A DNA stretch of 64,000 bases from Balanoglossus misakiensis (lineage: Eukaryota > Hemichordata): assembly GCA_040954595.2 (NCBI GenBank), contig CM082581.2, positions 6,510,001-6,574,000 on the forward strand, given 5' to 3'. The notes under the pieces were generated by a model. It was not told the origin of the DNA and searched no databases. It saw only the letters and a list, made by a program, of their open reading frames with translations. This document shows positions 1 through 13,200 of the stretch, in pieces. The translations under genes and the position numbers were made by a program. Every line of letters begins with the position of its first letter. The stretch's first letter is position 1.

Positions 1-1271
1 GCTTTTTGGCTGTTCAGTCAGTGGCTACAAAGACCCTTGGCTTATTCTGTGGCTTGGAAGCGTTCCGTGAGGTAACGTAATAAGGCAGGATAACAATAGC
101 TTTGTGCTTGAGCCTAATGTTTTGGTATAGGCAAACCTGCAGTAAGGAGGTTATGTAGCCTAAGGTGGATTCCGGAGGGAAATAAAGGCGTACAGGTAAA
201 CCTGGCTCCATTCCAAACGATGTCCGCTCTTATTCACTAACGGACGAGCCACTGTTATCTTTTGTTCCGTTCACTTTGAATGAGCTGTATTTGTTGTGAC
301 TGTTCATCTGTATAGATGTCACCTTGGCCTAGCATTTTCGACGTGCCGAAAGAAGTCATAAAAATATCGAAATCTGAATGAAATTTTTTTTCTGATTCCA
401 GATGACAATGGAGACAGGTAAGGAATTTTTCACCCCATTGTTACACAAATTCACCCACAACAAATGTTGGGTAATACCTAAACAAACAATGTGCTCTGAA
501 CTGCTACAGTTGACTTGTCCAGAAAAACAGTAGCCATTGTCTTCCATATCCTTGAGAGGAGATTTTCACAGGTGCAGACTACGATTTGAAAAACATGTGA
601 AAGAGAGTTTCTGTCTGAAGTGGGATTTTTGTGTGTGGTACTTTTATTCACAGGCAAAGAAGTTGCCAGTAGCATCTCATCAAGTTTCTGAACATCTTTG
701 GACAAAAAATCTGCCCGTCCGTAAAGTTTTCCAGCAGTTGGTGACAGGAAAGAGGTGAAGCTATTGGATGTGGTACCAATGAAAGGATTAACCTTCAACC
801 AGGCAAATTATAGACATGCTCAATGGTAAACAATCATGTTTCATGAGCCATACTTGCAGTTCCTATTCCAACTGAATCATGTTAAAAGTTCTTTTGAAGT
901 CATGGGGATGCATGAAGATCGACAGTCCAATACTACAGTAAGGGTCGCCACTAACCAAAAATGAGGCCATGGTTATTTATCACCTGGACAACCATTTCAA
1001 TACATATAGTCATGCCTGCTATCTGTCGCTTGTCTTTATGGTAGACCATGTTTCCAAATTGTTTCTATTGTTGTTCAACTGCCAGTGTGTTCCTATATGG
1101 GTCATCTTCTAACAGAGCTGTACCATTTATGGTACAGTTCAAGCTGCCCAATTTCACAGGTCCAACCATTGCATTACCCCTTTCACCACCATGGTTTACT
1201 ACAACCCCATCGTTTAGGATACACCACAGAATTAAGAACAATGATGGTGAAACTAGAAATTGAAAACTCAC
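1..1271. other. JAKMIP intron / downstream sequence, no exon recognised
   Basis: Several short open frames exist on both strands, but none shows coiled-coil bias or paired splice sites matching the JAKMIP reading frame. Around 1178-1196 there is a 19-nt match to one end of the foldback element found in the SFXN2 introns (CCCTTTCACCACCATGGTT). Confidence 0.5.
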
Positions 1272-4200
1272 CAACTCAGCTGCTTTGATCTGTTCCACTT
1301 TAGATTTCAGATATTCAAGTTCCTCCAGCGTCATCACATTTTTCAACTGCGCAAAAAAATAAAATCAAACAGCTTTTAAGACAAGAGTTCACGTGGATAA
1401 AATCTACTGGTAGCTGAAATATTCTCAAAGTATTACTGCACATTGTATAGCGCATATCAGACACACCCCCATATGGGGTAAAATATGAGTACCATCAAAT
1501 ATGAAACTATTTCAAAAAGTTGATGGTAGGATCAAATTAAAAATGTGAAGGACACATTTTTCACATCAATCACAATATATCAATCAATCATCAATCAATC
1601 AATCAATCAATCAATACATTGCAACTGATCAACTACCAATCTTCATGATTGCGATTGATTTGGAGTTGTCAAGATCTTCATTGACCAGATTTTAATTTAC
1701 TATTCATATTGGTTTAATACTGACAGTCCAGAGGGATATACGCCATGCAATTTTCATTTACCTCTATTTTCTTGGTCTTAATATCGGCCCCCTCCTCAGA
1801 AGCCATGGTTGCCTGTTCTTTGAGCAGACGGTCTAACTTTTCTTGAAGTTTGGAGTTTTCCTTCTCAAGGGCGGTGACTTTCTGTTATTCACACATAAAA
1901 ATGAAAGTGTCACACTTTCCCCCAGAAAACACAGAACCCTAGACAATCAAACCATACTAGAGTGGAATTTACGACAAACTGAAGTTCATAGTAAGTTACG
2001 AGAAGTGTAACATTGTCTTGTAACATGAAAGGATACCCAAATGTATAAAACATGATTAGATTTATACACCACCCCTTCTCTGTGACATTTGGAACAATCT
2101 ACATGCTATAAACAGCAGATTAGTCCAATAATCTCAAGACAGGGGAGTGTTTGTATATTTCAACACTTCTCATAATTTACTATAACTGCTAGTTGGGTGC
2201 ATTGCAATTATTAGGTGGGAGTTACATGACAGTGCAGTTGCCCTGATTGTTATTATTTTAAACATTAAGCACAATTAATTCTGCACTTTCCGGTTTACCG
2301 AAACATTTACGGCAAACCATGATTGGGTAAGTAGCTGTTAGTACACCAGCCAAGACACTGTATCTTGTCTAATCCACCCTACCCTCCACCATCCTCACCC
2401 CAATATAGCCCTCTATACTCGCTCTAAAACCACCCTTCTAATTCATTGATCTTGTTTGCTTTTAAATGTCTCATTCTATATCTGTATTTTTGCATGTCTC
2501 CCCATTCTTCACAGTTTGTCCAAGTGTCCCTTTCCTAACGACAGACTAATTTACTCTAATGTTTAAAATAATAACACAGACAACTCTTAAAATATAACTA
2601 ATAAACAATATTCTACAACATCTACAACAAAAGGTGTGGCTACAATCATGCAGTGGCTATACGCTATTCGCTAACATGCAAACAGAGAAAGAATTCAAAT
2701 GACACACGGACGGGGACCAACATGCAAGGGACATAATTAAAAGGCACACTATACACACGGAGGACAAAATATTCTATAAGATCTACTCTGAGGTTCTTGA
2801 TAACTTTTATGACACAAAGTATGGAGATCATCTTAAGTTTCTTTAAAGGCCAAACATTTCAAAATAAATGCAAACACACAAACACATGCATGCAATTGGT
2901 GGCATGTAAACATATACGGCCGTTGACATTTTCTTGCCCAGCTTTCCCAGGCTTCTTTGCCATGCTGCCCCAAAATCAAAAATATTTTAACATCTAAATT
3001 TTTACATTTAGAATGTAAACTGTATTTGGCTCAATTGGTAAATAATTAGAAAAGGGCACTTACAAAATCCAGAAAATCTTGTGTAGTAGGACTGCTGTGC
3101 ATGTAAACACTTTCACAGCACATTTGAATTTGACAAAAATCAATAAACTACATTCAAAAGACCAATTAGAAACTACAGTTTCATGCTTTGAGTCTTTAAA
3201 CCATGTCGAGTTCAGAAAACTATTGATTTGCTTTGTTCTTGTTTTTTCTGACGTCCATTCCAACTGTGTACATTACTGTATTATTGATATTTCCTTTCAT
3301 TGATCAGTTTCGGAACAGCCAGGGAAACCTGTTGATCAGCTGTTGAATGGAATTTTCAGACAGTCTGCACTGTTTTTGGAGTTCACCCCCCCCCCCCCCC
3401 CCCCCCAGTATTCGTCACACCATACTACTGGTACCTTCAAATGTGAGTTTGGACCAACAAACATTAGAAACAGGGGTGACACAATTGAGGGGCTCTGCCA
3501 CAAATTTATAGCGCAACAAAACGTCATCTAAACATTCCACACGAATACACATGCATGCATGCAACAACCACAAACAACACAAACACTTTCATGCACCACA
3601 AAGTATCTATAACCCTTTCACCCCTAAATCACCAATAAATAAAACAGCCCTGCCTCAGAAATTCATCTAGGTTATTCTATTTAACAGAGTATAGAGGGAT
3701 GACACATCAACAGAAGTCATCAGTACTTTGATATATATCAAGCTAATACATAATAATTATCACCAATTAGCCCTTTAACATAATAAGCTAATTTAATAAT
3801 GACTAGCGCTAAATGTTAGTTATTAACGGGTAAATAATGTAAATGTAATATTTTCACCTGTGGTGTTTCGGGCTGCATGCAAAGGAAAAAATGTAATTTA
3901 TGATGTTAGCAGAGGGGAAAAATAGTACATGATAAATACTACAGGAATAAGCAAAGCAATGAAGAGAATCAAACTAAATATTATTGACTTTAAAATATTA
4001 TCTGCAATAACTTGATTTAATACCCCTATTTATGTGTATAATGGAATGATTCATATGGTTTTTTTGAATTGGATCATTCCATGATACAGCAACAATAGGG
4101 GTGTCATAGATTTGTTTCATTTGAAAATGAAAATATCCATTTTTTCTTTATGTCCGAGTTTTATCGAAAAATCCATGAGTACATTGCAGATAATTTTTCT

Positions 4201-7200
4201 CATCATTACAGCCCAGAGTGCCACTGGTTTGTGATTTTGGGTTTTGACAGAAACCGCAAAAAAAAATCAGTGATTGGTCAATTTTTTTGTGTGTGAAATC
4301 CCCTCACCAACACACCATTTTGTACCAGATAAAAGAGAGGCACTCTTGGAAATAAAACACTCACATTGAATTGAAAATCCAGTATTTGCTAGCCTGTTGA
4401 TGGGATGCAAAGTATCTCTTAGAAGGTCATGCAAGGTGGGTTCCTCATCGGGTACAGCTGAAATGCACTTCCATTCCCAAGTATGAAGTTTTATGCTGCC
4501 CCTCCCCCAAGAATTTATGACAATGCCCTGCTTACAGTTAGCATGATGATGGTACTAAAAGTCAATCTAAATGGGTTTTTTTGTTAAGAGTATGAAATTG
4601 TCATATGAATGACAATGAACTTTGTTTTTCAAATTAGGAAACCAACTATGGCAAAAGATAAATTATGTTTTGCAAGAATGAAAGCAATCTTTTGGCTTTA
4701 GCAAAATTGCAACGGTAGCTTTGTTTTGTGATGTTTATGTCATAATTCTAGAACAGATAACAAAACTATAGTAGTTTTTAAGGAAAAGATGGGAAGCACA
4801 TTTGAGCTGTACTAAAATTATCTATGTATGGTAGCATCACTTGGTGAATCAAACAGTCAAATAAAAAAATTTATGCTGCACAATATTTGTTATCACTAAC
4901 ATTAAACTGGATGAAACATGTTTGATCACATTTTGTAGTAAATAATTGATTCATGATCTCAGTGTGTTTTCATCTCATTTTTTTCATTCCAACTTATTTT
5001 ATAGTAGTTTATGTATATACAATCTCCACAGCTTATTTTGGACCAAGTGATGCTAAATTTTATTTTTTTCATTATAATCAGACTCAAATTAAAAAAAAAT
5101 ATGATGAATTTTATCTTTGAAGTGAAATGTGTTGATAAACCACAAATCTTTCCTTCCAACTGCTTGCGATGTAAAAATTATCATATCCCAAAGCCTAGGA
5201 TTCGTGTGTGGACACCTACCTCTTTTTCTTGTTTGACCTCTGCTATTTTTTGGAAAAGGAGTTCGTTTTCGTAGTTCCTTCCTTCTCTGGCTGAAGCCAT
5301 TTGTTTCTTCAACGTTGATATTTCACAGCACAGCTTGGATTCGTTGTTGAGATAGACATCTTCCTGAGCTCGGAACTTGGCCTCCGCCCGCTTCATCTTG
5401 TTGATGATGTCTTCCAGTTCATCAACTCTCTGAATGAAATGTGACACAGTGCCAGACAAAATTAATGACAAAATATAAACACCTTGTTTTATAACAAGCT
5501 GAAAATATACCAATAAGAACACCAGACTTTGACATTCCACTCATCACATTCACAACTCACCTTATTTGACTCCTCTAACTCACTAAGCTTATTCCTAAGT
5601 TCCGCTTCCAAACTACTGATCTTTGCAGCTAGCCTGTCCTTCTCATGTTCCAAATCCAAGTTTTTTCTCTTCAGACTGACTTCGGTTGCAGTCATTTTCT
5701 TGAGTTTCTGTCAAAGAAATGAAAGCAGAAAAATTCTATAATTGGAGCTATATGATTAATTTTGTTTTTGCCAGTACGAATAAACACATGTCCACCCCAA
5801 ACAGGTTTGTTCAACATTGATTTACCCATTCTTTCTGATATAGTTTTTAGTCTATGAACAGGACAATTTCAAAGCCAATTTGCAAGTCCAGTATATATTG
5901 ACATTGGGCATCTCTAACAGCTTGTGAACATTAAACCATTCCTATAAGTGAAACAAAATAATAAGTCCTTTTTGATCATTGGACGGCTCAAAAGACAATC
6001 TTACTTTTGATCATTTGAAAACATGGAAAAGAAAAATTCATATCTTTGACTTACCAAGTCTGCAATATCTAACATTGCTCTGGCTCTAACCAGTGTCTTC
6101 TTATCTTCCACTGAAAGTTTATCTTCATCCTGTCATTAATCAAAGCGTACAATTATAGTCAACAAAAACACAAAACAGAACAGAATCAAAATATGCAATC
6201 TTTCTGATTTAAGAGACAATGCCTTCCAATATCTTTCAGTCAATCATACAACCTTAAGCAAGTTTGGTGTACCATATGCTGAATAGGACAAAACATATAC
6301 TGTTGATAACAGACTCAGTGTATAGTTGAATGTCACTGCATTACTGTTTGCATATGGCTATGTTATAGTGCACCCATAATGTGTATGACATTCAAATAGA
6401 ATGCAACCTGAACACTAACACAAAACAGAACATGTCGCTGTGCGGCTCCAAACAGACACAGACACGAAACTCCTTACCACGACATCCATTCTACGCAACA
6501 TTTTGATCCGATTTTCCGACCAATCCCGCAAGAACGAAAATAACTCAGAAGAGCAACAGGTGTTACACTGTTTCCCCCCTGATCACGGATGATAATTTGG
6601 CCATTATGGGCTTTTGTTGAATGACCGTTGCCTACTGACCAATGGCTAATGAGGACATTATGCAGAAATATGTGCCGTAACATCCACCCATTGTGTACAT
6701 ATACCTCATACTGTCTCTCTCTCCGAAGCATGGCTGCCGTCTTCGGCAAAGCAAAACCTGCCATATTCTCTAAAAACTGCACTTCAGCTAGACTCCAATA
6801 TGGTTGCCAAACTAAAATGACTCCAGTCCGTACATGTTTAAATTACCCAGCCACACTATTTTGAACCGTGTATACCATTCTGTTATGGTGCTATTTAACA
6901 ATCTTGCTGGCTGAAAGGGTTATTTTTGGCTCTTTTTGATGACATATACGCAAATTGTTCGCAGAACCTGTAACATCACTACAGCAAAGTCACATCTTTT
7001 TCAATTATTATCAGGAAGTATGACATCCATCTTTCAATTATTCAATTATTTTTATAATGCAAGAAAGATAATCTAAAATTATAATTTGTAAACATGTACA
7101 CAAATAAAAACAGCTTCATATTCATATTTTTATTTTCCTATATACTGTCCTTCAACCAACAATGAAACAATGTTTATAAAGTGATATCTCTGTGCAATTT

Positions 7201-10200
7201 ATTTTTGCTATGAGCTTGGAGACAGGGACTAGGTCATTTTGATCTGATTATGTATACAAGCAGTGAACTGCCAAGGTGATTAACTTTACACCCAGGGACA
7301 CTCTATCTGGCCTCTGGTATGTCAGGCATGATGGTTGCTATGGTAACAATCAAGGTGAAAATATGTTGGGCTAAATACATTAAACACCTAATTGTAAATA
7401 TTACTGTGCACTGCTATGATGAGGATCAGTAAACAGTGACCTACAGACTGCTTGTGGTTAATAGATACTGGTTTCACGTTATTAAAAGGTTTAGTGAAAG
7501 GTCACCATACACAGATTGATTCTTTCATCCCTGTTTTCCAATGACTCGGCACTGGAGACAATAGGGTCAAACCATAACACAGGGGGTGAAGGGATGATAG
7601 CAATTTTTATAGCAATGCAGTGTATGTGCAGCTCATGAACTCTGTCAAAGCTAGACATAAAAGACTGTGTTGTAGCTTTTCATGTCTCTAATCATGGGGG
7701 TTAAGAATTTTTGAAATTATATGCCACAGGTGATCAGGACAATGTAATGAGGCAATATTTCTTATAAGCAAACATAATGGTTCTGTTGACAAAGCTCAGT
7801 CCTACACGACAACACATTGTTTGTTTCCAAGCTATATAATACAAATGTCACAGGTTAATAGTAGGTGTGTTAGAGGCATATGCCGCAGATGAATGACCCA
7901 TTTTGAACCTGCTGACCCTATATTGTTTGTACAGGACAATATACCTTTGTTTCGTAAGCTTACTTGGGCAGGGATTGAGCAATTCACTTGGAGGTTAAGC
8001 AGGTTAATTAGCATGGCTATTTCATGAACACCTGTTGAGTGCCTTGAACACCAAGTCCAACTGTAGAGGGCACACTGCATTGATATTAATATTTTTATGC
8101 ATAATTCTATTCATTGAAAAAGTGTTAAGTCTGACACCCATTACAAGAAGAATCTGCTCACTATATTTTCCTTTTTCTCCTTCCTTCTGATTTCAGTTCT
8201 AAATGGAAAATTCTCTGCACAAACTTTCTGACCAAGTGCATGGCTTGTGTATGAATACCTTCAATGACAACTTCATCAGTACAACTTTTGCTGCTTAACA
8301 GCATCTCATGAACACAAACAAGCCACTCAAAGTCAAACCAGTTCCATTCACATGGACACCACTCCACTCGATGTCGTTAAAACCCAACCTTGTCACTTCT
8401 TGCAAGCAGAACAGTTTACAACTCCACAACACTGTTCAACTTCTCCCCAATATCCACAGATAATTTCAACAGATCAATATAAAACAACATTCAGAACTTA
8501 CCTCTACACTTCCCATCTTCTCTAGTTTCTTCTTGATGTCAGCAACGGACATTCCCTGGAAGAGGTCGGAAAGCTCCATGAGTTCGGATTTATAGACTTT
8601 TATCAACAGGGTTCCAAACAGCATCGACTGGTGCAACAAATGTTTTTATATCTGACTCCACGTTATTGCAGCATCCAACATATCATGCAGTGGCAAGGTT
8701 GCAGTTGCGACAGTGTACAGGACGACAAGCACAGTGCAGACGACAGCCAACGTTGGACTAGCTCCAAGGGAACATATAAAATGTACTGTACAACAGGGTG
8801 TGTTTGTGCTTGTGTGTGTACACTACCCCCAGCAGATCGGTCAAATGAAGTCACAAAACTTGACAAGACAGACAACAAGGCACAAACTTAACAAGAGTCT
8901 GCCAGTCACCGGACAGTGCAAGTTCATACGCTCTACGATACGAACAGAACAGAGACCCGAACAATGACTTTTTGAAGTAAATCCCCCAAAGAACACGCAT
9001 ACCGTGAGATGATGAATTGACATAGTAAATTATTTCCGAACAAAATCAATAAGCTATGAACCATAGACTTTGTTCTTTTGAAGTGGTATGACCTATTTTT
9101 TTTTCAAGCATCCATCAATTGTCGTAAATGATCTGGCCTCCATTGGGGTTTGAACTATGACCTCTATTACGAACGTTTTGTGTGTCCGAAAAGTCTACCT
9201 ACAGGCACAGCACCTCAGCCTGAAACTGTGCTCTGGGCCAATTTGATGAATTCTTACTATTTGTCATATTTAAATTTGAAATGAATATTTATATCTTTAT
9301 AACTTCAACCAATGGAAGAAGATCCCAATATACTTTAAATTATGGGAAATTGAAATCAGGGGATGCAAAGAACACAAAGCAAAATTTTTTGGCTGAGATA
9401 AATAACATAAAGGAGGCAAGCAAGAACATGTAGCCAATCGCAATGCAATGATAGGGATGGACATCATTTACTTTAAGGGAGAAAAAGAAATCTGTAATGG
9501 ATGGAAAAAGTTGTAAAAATGTACATGTACCTTGGAACTAAGCAGATTTGTCACCTGGTGTGTTAGCACATTTGACAAAATGAATAAATCTTAGTAAGCA
9601 TTGTTTTACGGATGAAAAGTTTGTTGTCAGCTAAATACTTCATGTTAATTTGAGCAAGCAAGCTGATACATAAACTGGATTTGTCTCTACCGGTATGTTT
9701 AAAGTGGGACAAAGTTAAAGGAAGAAAGTTGGGCTAATTTTTGTTTCTGTACTGAAATTGCTATTGTATTACACAATACAATATATATTAAAATGTATTC
9801 ATGTATAGACTTCAATTCATTTTCACACATAACAGACATTAACACAGAATATGTATCTGAGAACATAGAAAAACAAACACAGCGGTAACATAAAAAAAAA
9901 TATCGAACAAATTATGACAAATAATGAACAACAACTCTCCTGGCCCTAGAAGTGTGACACGAAACACAAAATTTTAAAGGAATATCAAAAGTTTGTGAAA
10001 CGCCTATCTTGAGAGCACAAATCCTACAAACAAAAGACAATTAACATGCTGATGATTAGGTTAGTCAATGTGTACTGGCTACAAAATTCTACTGAATTCT
10101 AAAAATAATACTATTGTTAGTAACATTTACTGACAGCGGATGCTGTGAAAAAAAAACTAGAAACAGATTATCACAAGATAACATCACAGTGTCTAAACAA

Positions 10201-13200
10201 CGGGGAGAAACATTGGAATGGTTTAATAGTCTCTGAGTACAGTTTTCCATTTTCTGATAATATTTTCAATAAAAAATAACAAACAAACTGAGAAAATTAG
10301 ATATAGAACAGATTGAAATATGTCGCATTATTGACATGTCTGGAAAAATTTGACAATCTCTGCATGTTATAATCACCATACACAGAGACTATGACCATTC
10401 TCATATTCATATCTACTACAGAAAGACTTATGGGACATATAAAAAACAGGACATGGGTTGACAACTGGTACAAGACTCGGCTACACAACACGGCTACACA
10501 TGTGGTGTAATTTCTTACTGTAAAGCCTTCCTCTGTAACTGCAATTTGCAAAGCGTTGCCATCACTCTCTGTCACCTGTAATACAATTGGTTGGTCAATT
10601 TTGGGGAAACATGACAGGAGTCAACTGTTCTGATAGGCTGATAGAGAGATGATCAGCCAATCAGCACCAAATTTTCCATAGTACACAAACTATGAACTTT
10701 TGCTGTGATGTCAACATATCTAAAACCCCAATTTTCACCTACAACATACTACGGTAAGATCTGTTTAACTACCACGCAAACTGTTGTCACGGTTATCCTG
10801 TACTTAATGAATTTCATTTGCCTATCATTACCAGAATATCATCCCCCACCCCATCAATATTCAAAACCCCATTTACTTCTAACCCCTACCCCTACCACTG
10901 AAATCCAGTACCCAGATCAACCTATATAAACCCAACAAATGTTTGTCCAGGGCATACACCTACCAACCTGCAACATGAATTTTTACAATAAACACATTTA
11001 TGTATTCTATCAATTTTCGTCCAAAAAAAATCAGAATAATCCAATACATACCTCAATTTCAGGCAAGGCTGATGAAGACGATCTCTTGACAAGTTTTTCC
11101 GGCGACGCCGGTGACAGAGAAGTTAGCGATTCCGGCCCTAAGGAATGTGCCGCTTCCATCCTTTCCTCTAACTCTAAAATACGGAATTCGAGTAGTTCGT
11201 TTTGGTCTTTGGAATCTCGTAGATCAAACTTGACCTTTTCCACGTTTTCTTCCTCTTCTTTGATCTTTGGAAAATGATTAAAATGAGACAAAAACGGTAA
11301 TTTCGTTAACCCCAGATATTTGCAGTTACTACCGGTAGGCCGTAAATTCCGATAGTCTGGTGTCAAAATGCACGCTAAGCCAACAAAACCATCTCCGGTT
11401 CCTTTGCAAGACAGATATATTTATTTTCCTTGCAAGACTGTAGTTGGCTGTGTGGTTCAGGCTCAGAAGAGAAGGTTACATTACCGACACACGACACCAG
11501 TTACTAGTGAATACAACCAAAGAACAATGCTATCCAGGGGGGTTATTTGCATCTCAAAGTTCTGTCAGCGGTTAATTTTCGCAAACACGTACACAAACTA
11601 ACACGCAACAATCCACTGTAATTCAATTCCACCTGCAGATATATTGTTGGTAGGCATGTCTTATTTGAAAGTTCATTCATGATTTTGAATGGTGAACTTG
11701 GAAATACTTTTCAAGTGAACTCAGGAATGAGTATTGTCAAGAGATGTCTGGAGGGCTAAAAAGATCATCATTTTGGCATTCAAGCAAAAAAGATTATACA
11801 CATATTCATTGATGTCAATATGAACATCTTTGCAACTGTTATATTGAGTCAGATAGCAATCTCAAAGATATGCAGGGGTTCTAATACAGCTCATTTAGAT
11901 CAACCATAGCCTCATCACTTAGTCTTCGTGGTATATCTTGGAATATTCATATGAGCTCACCAACCCGCAGACATATTTGAGTTACTAAATCCAGCCACCA
12001 ACCACTCACCTTTTCCTGTAGTCTTCTGTTAAACACAATCAAATTTTGTTTCTCTTCCACCCAGCCAGAGTCTTTGCCTTGCTTGTTGATAATGTTCTTC
12101 AGATCTTCGATTTTAGCTTGACTGTCAAGGAGGTCCAGCTCCAGTTGTTGTCGAAGCTGATTGGATAAGAAATCAACGGCACATTAAACTGAAATCATGT
12201 CAGATGTTATCATGAATCTGATGGTAGCAACATGTGTATGCGCTGTTTCCATGTTGATATTGTATTTAAACAAGAAGTTTTTGTGTTAAAGAATGCTGAA
12301 AGGTATGAGAATACATGTATACTTTACCTTGCATTCTCGTTGAATGTCCACTGAACCTCCTATCATAGCCTGTAGTTGTGCATAGGCTTTCTTCAGCTGT
12401 AAATATTCCTTGGAAAGCTGCTGGTAATTTCCTTCGAGTTCGGCTCTCTCCAGCTCGTCCCATTCCCCAGACAGGGTGTTGTCGGACTTCTGAGAAAGGG
12501 ACGATGCAATGGACGCAGAATCTAATCCAGTCTCGTCTTCTTGGCCTTTCATAGGGGACTCCAGAATCGCGGGCTGTCTCCGTCGTGCTTTCCGCCGCCT
12601 GTGTTGCATGAGGTCAAGCCGACGATCTCTTTCCTGGAAATCAAACAAAGGGGTATGTTAGTTCCATACTTTGAAGTGTCCTCATGCAGTTATTCAAAAA
12701 TACAATGCATGACTGGCCACATGTGTCAGCCATAGTGAAGTCGGTATGAAGGTGGCCTTAAGAGTACAGTCAGGTACACTATAAGTGACGATAACTTGAG
12801 GTTGAAGAAGAGGGACCAGAAGAAAAAAACGTTGTTCCGTGTACTTTTATGGCACAGAGACACTGAGTAATTTCATGATGTCAAATTCCAACTTATTGTT
12901 GTGGGACAAAAGCAAACACTTAATAAAAGAATAAGGAAAGATTTGAACTGAGACTGATATCCACACTTCTGAAATTACACCTATATTTAATAATTCCATA
13001 GCTTCAACAATTATCGGTGTACTCACAATTATTTGCTGCTTGAGTTCTGTGATTGTTTTGAAATGATCATCGGCTTGTTTCTTCAGTTGTTCCAATTCAC
13101 TGCTCTCTTCAGAAGAGTTTCTGCTCAATCTGCCATTCATTTCCACAGTTGGTGATTTCCTGGGGCTGTGAGAATCCTGCCTCCTGATGGGGATTTTGGA

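Larger units (their letters stand above)
1882..5219. other. JAKMIP intron 14 (between the exons at 5220-5429 and 1762-1881)
   Basis: This is 3.3 kb of AT-rich intron. It holds a 21-nt poly-C run at 3386-3406 and a nested inverted-repeat element at 3997-4194. The open frames here contain poly-proline or low-complexity runs and have no gene support. Confidence 0.6.

Noticed and set aside
8556-8640. In-frame upstream extension of the 54-bp JAKMIP exon (MELSDLFQ...)
   Set aside because: The CTTTCCGACCTCTTCCAG sequence is a good pyrimidine tract and acceptor, and the shorter exon aligns with the family and keeps phase 0; the extension has no acceptor of similar quality.
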